Translations under genes and position numbers: made by a program
The notes under the pieces: generated by a model
Told to the model about the DNA's origin: nothing
Seen by the model: the letters and a program-made list of their open reading frames with translations, nothing else
Databases searched by the model: none
Shown here: positions 56,235 through 64,000 of the stretch, piece after piece
Layout: every line of letters begins with the position of its first letter
How positions within the stretch are numbered: position 1 is the stretch's first letter
Assembly: GCA_027186245.1 (NCBI GenBank)
Contig: CP114500.1
Span: 6,458,001 to 6,522,000, forward strand
DNA: 64,000 nt
From: Coriaria nepalensis
Taxonomy: Eukaryota > Streptophyta > Magnoliopsida > Cucurbitales > Coriariaceae
Reading direction: 5' to 3'

Positions 56235-58763
56235 CTAAATCGCATTCAATCCGGCAAGTTGACGTAATTTTTCGCAGACTATAAAAGTAATTGTGGTTTG
56301 TGGACCCAATCGTGCAAAAATTGCTAGGCTCCTGTCAATATAAGAATATATAGTTAATAATCTAATAAACTATGTGGTCAGTGATAAGGATCTACTTGTA
56401 AGTTTCTTAAAGAGTGCGTCTTATGAGACATCTTGTGACTGTTTCCACTGAATCAGAATTGGAACTCACCCCTTGTAAAGAGCCCAAGGGCCTTCACTGC
56501 GCATAACCTGAAACCACAATGACAAACACATTATGCTAGAAAGGGTGAGCTGGATGTGAACTATCTAGATATTAATATATTTCCGGAAATAAAATTTCCT
56601 GGCCTGAACTTATAGAATCATAGATTTTGAGTTCTATACTTACCCAGTAAATGTGGACCATATTTGTTGCATGAGGAAGTTTTATCATGAGATAAGGGAA
56701 AGAAGTGAAAGATGATTAGTACCTTATAAGCGCAATGGAATCCATTTCTATAGCTTCCAGAAGTTTTAGATTCACTTTGCAACATTAGACGGGTTTTAGT
56801 CATGTCAATGGGTGCGGTCATGAGGGTGCTCACAGCGCCAGCAATGGTGCTTGAACTTCATAAGATGAAATACAGCATCAATCATTTGAAACACTGAATA
56901 AGGTTATACAACTATTATCATGCAGTAGAATTTGAGGTATGATAATTCTATACATGTTTAATCCTGATGCTTTTTTTTTTTTTTTCTGAGAACCAGATGA
57001 TGGAAACAAACTACAATCTGTTCAGTTTCAATCATGCTTACACATCACAATATGACATGCTTAATCTTTTTCATAAATTATATTTATAAACCATGCTTAT
57101 GTATAAGAAAGATTTATATTACTTCAGTCTATTTCGTAACCATGCATCTGAGCTGCAACCATGTCCTCCAATGATTTGTACAAGCTAGGTTTTCAGACTG
57201 ATATGTGAACCTACTTGCCCTAAAAGAGAGAGAGAACTGTAGTAAGTGTCTTACGCAAGATGCAGATAAAATCCTTCTTCTAGCGGAGTCCACCGGATTA
57301 AAATCTGCAAAATATGACACACACAAGCTTCAGCAAAGGAATGTGTAGCAAAAAATAGGCAGGAAATTTTAGTTTTCAGGTGCCAATCATGAACAATTTC
57401 AAAAAACAGAAACTGTGGAGATTATATCTTTGATACTCAAAGTGAAAAATAGCATTTCTTAGAACTTGACCCGCTTGGATTCATCATATGTTGCCAACTG
57501 TGATGCTGTCAAAGCACCAGCTCTAGCCATTGCAGGACCAACCCCTTTCCAAAGAGCTTTCACTCCTTCAGTGGATACGATATTGCCCATTTCTGCAATT
57601 GTTCCTTTTGTCAAGTTTGGATTCATCTGTAATCGCACCTGTGAAAACAGAAGGACTTTCAGACCTAGTTCAAGTCGAGAAGTTGACTTTAAAATAAAAT
57701 TAAGAACTTGAAGAAAATCTGCAATGTAATATTACCTTAAGAACTTCAACAGGATTGGTTAGTGCAGTGGCAATGGCACCAGAAAATACTCCAGATCCAA
57801 TCCTAACCATTATATTGGTGGTCCCGAAAACCAAATCACAAACACTCTTTGAAGGTTCATACAACCCTAAACGGAGACCTCCATAGAGAACTGATCTTGT
57901 CAGTCCAGGTACTAGTCCCAAATATAGAGACCTCGGTCCTTCATTCTTCAATAGTTGAAAAAATACTTGTCTCTGTGTAAATCCTCGGAAGTAAAATCCA
58001 AAATCGCAAAAAAAGAAAGTATAAGAACTCTACAATGAGATCTTTATTTATGATAAATAAATATTGCTGAATACCATTCCAATCAAAGGACCTCTCTGAC
58101 CAACAAGCTGCATTTGCAGCCTAACTTTAACTACATCTGCATTCCAAATTGGAAGAAAAATTAGACGTCTTTATATTCAACAGACATAGCATTAATCTCT
58201 TTCCAAACTCTGTAAAATTCTTTAGCACAGCCTACTCTCTAACCTCATGCGGATTCTTCTTTAATCCCTATTCTCTAGACCTACATCGCTATGGACCAAT
58301 TTAACACCATTACAGAAAATTGTATCAACAATCAAGTCGGATGAAAGATCGATCACATCCATCGTGCATCAATTATGTACTCAGTATTAAAAACCATAAA
58401 AAAAGCCGAAAGGAATTGAAAGGGAGAGAAAAAAAAGGAAAACCTAGAGGATGAGTGAGGGCGGTGGCAACCCCGACGGAAACTCCACTAGTGCCGAAGT
58501 GATAAACAACATCCGAAGGCGACGCAGCCCATTTCCGATTCGCATTGGATCTCTCGCCTGAAAATCCCCAAGAAAACAACGACGAACCCCCTCCATTATA
58601 GAAACTAGGGCAGAATTCTTCAGTGAAAAGGACTTTATCTCAAATTGCAGAGTATTTTTTCTCCAGGAAAATCATAAGAATCAAGATAAGAAACAGAGAA
58701 AGATCCGATTAAAAAACCTGAATGTAAGGATGGATGAGAGGTGGAAGCAGATTCGTCAACCAT
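56235..58763 (-). CDS. Mitochondrial carrier family protein (UCP/DIC-like, At4g03115-like)
   Basis: A nine-exon gene of about 305 aa that starts at 58763 (MVDESASTSHPSLHSG) and ends LRQLAGLNAI with TAG at 56235-56237. The three mitochondrial-carrier repeats are visible through their signatures: PLDVVKVRLQMQ (exons 2-3), NPVEVLK|VRLQMNPN (exons 4-5) and APIDMTKTRLMLQ (exon 7), each followed by a helix pair and EG-type motifs (NEGPRSLYLGL, TEGVKALWKGV, SEGPWALYKG). The last exon reads SLAIFARLGPQTTITFIVCEKLRQL, the GPxT end typical of uncoupling-protein and dicarboxylate carriers. It is an inner-membrane solute exchanger; the substrate is not known. Junctions such as HLHL and ASSTIAG splice in frame, and no lesion was seen. 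As recalled, At4g03115 is its positional equivalent beside BRN1. Confidence 0.9.
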
Positions 58764-59032
58764 TGTCGACTTTTTTCGTTTGGATTTTTCTTCTCTTAGC
58801 CTTCCCCCCGAGAGAAATGGAAAGGAGCGGGTGTTGATTCCGTGCGTTTACGAACTGAATAGTTTAAACGGCCGTTTGGGGGTTGCGTTTTATAGAAAAA
58901 TATTCAAGCGGGTAACATGACGGTTTTTTTCAGTTGACAATTTGGAAGCAAAAGCAAAATTTCAGTCCATTACGGTTTTTGTCGTTTGGATTTGATTCTT
59001 TCGAGAAAAACTTATCTCTTCTAAATATTATA
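58764..59032. promoter_or_regulatory. Carrier gene upstream region
   Basis: About 270 bp of mixed composition separate the carrier start from a foldback element. No clear TATA box is seen on the minus strand. Confidence 0.3.
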
Positions 59033-60068
59033 AGAAAATTAAGATTAATTCTAAAATTGAGTATGAATTATAATAAATATTTAAAATATATAATAAATAT
59101 TTAAATTTAATTTTAAATTATAGTAAATATTTAATTCTATTAAATATTGATATAATAATTATATACATATTATCTATGTGCTAAGTATTTATTAAAATTT
59201 TAAATTTGATTTAATTTATAATTTTTTATTAATATTTTCATTATCTTTAATCTAAATTTAATATTTATAACATTTTCCTTTTCTTTTCTTTTTCCATCTC
59301 ATTGACAACCATCACTCTCCTTTGCTACTGGTACTCTTGTCCTTAACTTCTACAGCTAATATAAAAATATTATATTTTTAATTACTCTATCTCATATTTA
59401 TTTTTTTTCTTCAACTCAATTACCACCACACTACCACCACACTACCACCAAAACTGTTATCATCTCCTCTACCGCCACTAACTTCCATTGGAAATCTCTT
59501 TCTACCTGGACAATATGAATTGCATTACTTGACTAGTGGTTAAGTTTATAAAAATTAAAAGATCAAAAAATTTAAGTTTTACGATCTTGATTGTCCGAAA
59601 AGAGAGAGATTTCCGATGATAGTTAATGGTAGAGGAGAAGGTGTTAGCGGTTTGGTAGTTGTGGTGGTTGGGTCAAAAAAATCAAAAAGTAAAAAAAAAT
59701 AAAAAATAAAAAAAGTTGAAGGAGAGAGAAAAAATAAAAAAATATATTATGAGGTTGACGATAATAAAGGAGAGTGGTGGTTACCGATAAGGTTGAAACG
59801 AGAAAGAAAAAAAAAAGTTAAACATATCAAATTTAAAATAAAGGAGATAAAATATAAATTATAATTATAAATTGGATCAAAATTTAGAACTTAAATAGAT
59901 GATTAATTAACATTCATATAACTGGATATGATTTTGTCAATATTTAACGAAATTTAAGTTTAGTATAATTTAATTTTAAAATTAAATATTTATTATAATT
60001 TCTATAAATTTTAGATGTTTTTTATATATAATTTATATTAAATATAAAAAATTAATCCTAATTTTCCC
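59033..60068. mobile_element. Foldback element with inverted arms of about 0.48 kb
   Basis: The left arm (59033 to about 59515) and right arm (about 59590-60068) are diverged reverse complements along their whole length. The outer ends are GAAAATTAAGATTAATT and, reverse-complemented, GGAAAATTAGGATTAATT. The arms continue through CACTCTCCTTT, CTCCTCTACC and GGAAATCTC and end inward at GGACAAT. The loop is about 40-70 bp. There is no transposase. It could be a long-TIR MITE (MULE-type non-autonomous element); a 9-bp target duplication (AATATTATA / AATGTTTTA) is only tentative. Confidence 0.75.
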
Positions 60069-60195
60069 AATGTTTTAATATCTAAACTTTATTCCTTTTT
60101 GAAAAGTTAGACTTACATTTTTAAAATATATCATATCATCTAAAATAATTTATCTAATTTTTTAAATATGACATACTTTTATCTTCAATTTAGAA
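60069..60195. other. Short spacer between two transposable elements
   Basis: AT-rich, nothing recognised. Confidence 0.4.
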
Positions 60196-61632
60196 TAAGG
60201 TTAAGCAAAAAAAACCACATCGACTAAAACTGATATTTTTCGGTCAGTTTCGGTGAACCGACCGAAAACCAAAAATCTATTATTTATTTATTTTATAATT
60301 TTTATAACGGAAATCCTAAAATCATAAGTCTTAACACCATTGTATTCTTTAGAAAATTTACAGGCTCAGATGTCTTTCTCAATTAGACGCCACAACCTGG
60401 GATTCTACGAGCCGCCACCACCTAGTGCACATCACCTACGACTGCAACCCACCACCTCTAGCGATCTTTATTGCCGACGGCAACAAAAATCTTAATCCTA
60501 ATATCGCAACACGTATTCTCTTCTGCTTCCTCCTCCCGAGCTGGGTGTCACTATTGCCCTGTCACTGTGTGAGTTACCGTAGGTTAACTGCTAAACCTCA
60601 ACCTACTACATTTGCATCAGATGAAAGAAAACCATCAGGTTCTTTTTTCCTTCCCTTCCCCCTTAATAATGTATAGTAATGGCTAGCAATTATATATTTT
60701 ATGTAGTAATGCATTTTATCGTCCCTGTGACTCGCTTCATAGACTAGCAATTATGATACTCGACGGGTCGATAAAACCTTCGACCCGTCGAGTAAATTAG
60801 CATATAATATATTGATATTGATTACTTATATGATTGAATGTTAATATTAACCCATCTAGTATGTATAGTTGCTTCAGAATCCACCGGTTGAGACTCTTCT
60901 GTGTGTGCAGAGTTGGATTACAAGTTTACAATTATCTTTAGTTAGTGCAGTGGATGCTTTAAAAGACTTCAAGGAAGAGGATAGTACATTCTTTTTTATA
61001 TTTATTATTTACTTCTTTTATTTTGTCATATATTTTTTTCATTCATATTTATTTGGTTAAATAATTGAAATTTTGCAGATCCATTAGCATAATTATCGGG
61101 TGTAAAGAGCTTCATCGTTTAAATGTGTATACTTGAAATTTGGAATTAATAAAGTGTAGACTTGTATTGTTTTGTGTAACTTGTGTTGTTGGATATCCTA
61201 TTTGGATGATATTGAGTTGATGCCTTAATGAATTATGAATTTATGATATATTTAAAAGTTGTTTTGAATCTTTTTATTATGATATTAATTATTAAAGTAA
61301 AATGATATTTTTTAGTTTTTATAATGTCGAATTTTTATTAAATATGATATTAATTGAATGTAACTCAAAAATAAATTATTAAATAAAATATAAGTTCATC
61401 AATTATATACATTATGATAAAATATTATAATTAAGTAGAATTATAGAAAAGAATAAAAATTACAAAAAATCGAAAAATCGAACTTATTTTGACCGAAACC
61501 GACCAGGGTTATACTAGTTCGGTTATGGTCAATTTTTTCGATAAAATCGGTGAAAAATTGATTCAATTATATTTTCAATTTCTGTCCGTTTCAATTCGAT
61601 TTTATCAAAAACCAACGATTTACTCGTCCCTA
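60196..61632. mobile_element. Degenerate hAT-like non-autonomous element, 1.44 kb
   Basis: The left end reads TAAGGTTAAGCAAA and the right end, reverse-complemented, reads TAGGGACGAGTAAA, both close to the TAGGGGTGAGCAAA terminus common in plant hAT elements. Flanking octamers ATTTAGAA (60188-60195) and GTTTAGAA (61633-61640) are a probable 8-bp target duplication with one difference. CGGT-rich subterminal words (TTTCGGTGAACCGACCG at about 60246; TTCGGTTATGG at about 61520) occur near both ends. No transposase domain was recognised in the interior frames (60425-60676, 60869-61060). Confidence 0.65.
60757..60794. repeat. Perfect 15-bp hairpin
   Basis: The arm at 60757-60771 and its exact reverse complement at 60780-60794 (core CTCGACGGGTCGA) flank an 8-base loop TAAAACCT. 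Confidence 0.92.
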
Positions 61633-62974
61633 GTTTAGAACCACTTTAATACGTCTCAATATATATTAAACTAAAAAGAAAGAGATTGAGTGGAAACAGA
61701 AACAGCAAACACGGTTGCCGCCATTGCTTGTTCGATCGCGAGTGGTCGTAAGAAATTTTGCGTTCAAATCTTTTCTCATTTGATTGTTGGTATCAAACTC
61801 ATGACACACGCTTTAGAGGAAGCATTAAGAAGTTCTCGTAAAATAGAATAATCTCAACAATTATGATTATGTAATTAGGCCACGAAGGAAGAAGAATTTA
61901 AAGACCTTATAGACATTTAGCTTGCTACGTAATTTTGAATTATGTGTCGATATAAAGATAAAACTTATAATTTAATAAAATATTATTCGGGTGGATGAAA
62001 ATTGCGCTGCAAGTAAAAGGTCGAAAAAACTTTTTTAATAACTAAGATTTTAAGTTTATTATGGATCTTGTTTTAACTTTAAAAGCGGTGATAATATTGA
62101 ATAATTTTTTCTTATAATATGAAAAGATTAGATAAGAATTTCATATTATTTTAAGATAATTTATAGATCAGATCTAAATTGATATAAAATATTAATATCG
62201 ATTTTAAAAAAATAATGAATAATTAAATTATATTTTAAAAATGTCTTATCGAATAATAACTATTATATATTAAAAATTATTAATTTATATATATTACATG
62301 TAATTTATATAAATTTTTTAATAATATATTATCTTATAAATATAATAAATAATTAATTTATCATATTATCATTAAATTAAGATTGATTAAAAATATTTTT
62401 TAAATATTATTATTAATTTATTGAAATTCTCTTGTATATTGAATATATCATTCGAAATTCTACTGCATATGAGAAGTGATAGAAATTGTTCTTTGCTGTA
62501 AGTGAGCGAGCTGGAAGGGAAGAAACAAAAAAGAAGGAAACACAAACATTGTCGAATAATGCTAAAAAGACAACAAAAATGGTTTCTACATAGTTAGAAA
62601 ATAACTATTAATAATTTTTGCTTTTGGTTTTTTACCTAATTTTTTTGGGTGTTTTTCAACAATGGTTTTGCAAAAATCTGATACAAAATTCAAGCACAAA
62701 TTTGTCCATCTCTAAAATCAATTTTTATATTTCAAGATGTAAAAAATATTATCAATTATAGCAGTTTCAATTATTGTTACCTTCCAAAGGTTTAACGTGG
62801 AGGTGAGCTGGCATTTCTTTGATTGAAATTCTGGTCACCCTTACTTTCTTCTTGACTTGCTGCTGATCTTTCAGTATCGACACGAGAATCTCAATTAATT
62901 GAGATTCATAATTAATAGGTGTATAAAGAAGAGCTTGACTTGTTTCAACAAGTAGAAGCTCAAACTAGTAATTA
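61633..62974. other. AT-rich spacer and CYP71 promoter
   Basis: 61950-62460 is highly AT-rich with no coding signal. Closer to the P450 gene a TATAAAG lies at 62922-62928, about 50 bp before the start codon, a plausible TATA box. Confidence 0.5.
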
Positions 62975-63881
62975 ATGGCCCTCCAAGAGGTATACTTATG
63001 GCTACCTCTTCTCCTCCTTCTATCTATCCTTTTCTTCAGAAAACAGAAGAAACGCCAACAGAAAAACTTCCCCCCAAGCCCCCCCAAGCTTCCCATTATT
63101 GGTAACTTGCACCAAATAGGATCCTTGCCTCACTCCTCTATGTACCATCTCTCCAAGATACATGGCCCAATCATGTCCTTACAACTCGGTCGTTTTCCAG
63201 CTGTGATAATCTCCTCAACTGAAGCTGCCAAAGATGTCTTAAAAACTCATGATCTTGCTTGTTGCGGTAGGCCCACATTCGCAGGGTCAGGAAGACTCTC
63301 ATATAACTATCTTGACATTGCGTTTTCACCTTATGGTGATTATTGGCGAGAGATCAGAAAATTATGCGTTCTCGAGCTTCTTAGCGTGAAGAGGGTGAGA
63401 ACCTATCAAGTTATTCGGGAAGAAGAAATCAATTCGGTTATTGAATCGATAAAAGATTGTGCAACTAAGGAAAGTAATATTCCGGTTGATCTTACGGAGA
63501 AGTTAGTTTCCCTAATGGCTAGTGTGACTTATAGGATTGCTTTTGGGAGGAGATTCAAAGCAGATGATTTTAAATACTATAAGACAGTTCATGACGTTGT
63601 TGATGATGCTGTGACTGTAATAGGTGGTTTTCAAGCTTCCGAGTGCTTTCACCCTTTCGTGGGATGGATCATTGATAAACTAAGAGGTCAACATCAAAAG
63701 CTTGAAAGGATTTTTAACGAGTTTGATACTTGTTTCCAGCAGTTGATTGATGAACATATTGACCCGGCTCGGATTAAACCAGATCAAGATGCTATTATTG
63801 ATGTGCTCTTGGGAATAGAGAAGGGACAAAAGGAGGTTGGTGTTGCTTTGAAAGGCAAAGATAGCATCAAGGCGATCCTCA
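62975..63881 (+). CDS. Cytochrome P450, CYP71 clan, 5' exon (gene runs off the window)
   Basis: The first exon gives 302 aa and ends at an ATG|GTAAGC donor (63881/63882) after GKDSIKAILM, the usual CYP71 intron position just before the I helix. A signal anchor (aa 1-21, YLWLPLLLLLSILFF) is followed by the basic stop-transfer RKQKKRQQK and the proline hinge FPPSPPKLPIIGNLHQIG, which place it in the ER membrane. The helix C WREIRKLCVLELLS is intact, including the WxxxR motif. The oxygen-binding AGVDT, ExxR, PERF and heme-Cys motifs lie in the next exon outside the window and cannot be checked. It probably oxidises a specialised metabolite such as a terpenoid or alkaloid; the substrate cannot be inferred. 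Confidence 0.92.
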
Positions 63882-64000
63882 TGGTAAGCCACAAGTATTT
63901 TGTTCCTTTATTTTGAAGTTTTTAAAATCAAGTTTCTCTCATTTTGATCTCTTCAAGTTTTGTCTGCCAATCCAGCTCAAAATTTCGCTTACAATTTTTT
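63882..64000 (+). other. Start of the CYP71 intron
   Basis: T-rich sequence after the GT donor at 63882-63883, up to the window edge. Confidence 0.7.

Noticed and set aside
60425..61060. Two open frames inside the degenerate hAT-like element as a possible transposase
   Set aside because: No hAT dimerisation or DDE signature; short and low complexity.
7700..62500. CRISPR array, operon or bacterial-type system
   Set aside because: Repeats are microsatellites and plant transposons; genes are spliced and monocistronic.

Overview
The window is nuclear DNA of a dicotyledonous plant. The genes are intron-rich with GT-AG junctions, the spacers are AT-rich, there are copia, gypsy, LINE and hAT-like remnants, and every recognisable protein belongs to a plant family (ERD6-like sugar transporter, RKF3-type kinase, PLS- and P-class PPR proteins, CRIB-RopGAP, VAPYRIN-like MSP-ankyrin protein, CYP71). 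I cannot name the species. A VAPYRIN-like gene would fit a plant lineage that forms arbuscular mycorrhiza, but this is only suggestive.

Layout. 0.4-1.5 kb: broken GH3 (DFL2/GH3.10-like) pseudogene. 3.5-6.9 kb and 13.1-16.1 kb: two intact, minus-strand tandem copies of an ERD6-like sugar transporter, separated by about 6 kb that holds a decayed Ty3/gypsy element and other repeats. 16.8-22.5 kb: transposon nest in which a copia LTR truncates an RKF3-like receptor kinase, and the LTR itself carries a 781-bp hAT-like MITE. 23.7-24.9 kb: intact secreted LRR protein. 25.3-27.7 kb: decayed LEC14B WD40 gene. 29.3-33.2 kb: head-to-head pair of PPR genes on a roughly 310-bp shared promoter. 36.0-37.4 kb: intronless VAPYRIN-like gene. 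39.4-39.9 kb: histone H2A.X. 40.2-45.1 kb: degenerate L1-type LINE. 45.3-46.9 kb: UTP15/SWA1 ribosome-biogenesis gene. 47.9-50.2 kb: CRIB-RopGAP. 50.6-51.0 kb: small acidic protein. 52.6-55.2 kb: decayed BRN1/RBP-DR1 gene. 56.2-58.8 kb: mitochondrial carrier. 59.0-60.1 kb: foldback element with arms near 0.5 kb. 60.2-61.6 kb: degenerate hAT-like element. 63.0 kb to the edge: 5' exon of a CYP71-type P450.

The genes do not form one pathway. As recalled, the order LRR protein, LEC14B, RopGAP, BRN1, mitochondrial carrier matches Arabidopsis At4g03010, At4g03020, At4g03100, At4g03110, At4g03115, so the right half looks like an ancestral gene-order block. Two of its members (LEC14B, BRN1) carry several lesions each while the neighbours are intact, which suggests a segment undergoing post-duplication gene loss. 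I found no wholly new biological system. The most informative points are a precise intron difference between the tandem transporters, the nested insertion that cut the kinase, the selective decay of two conserved genes and the long foldback element.
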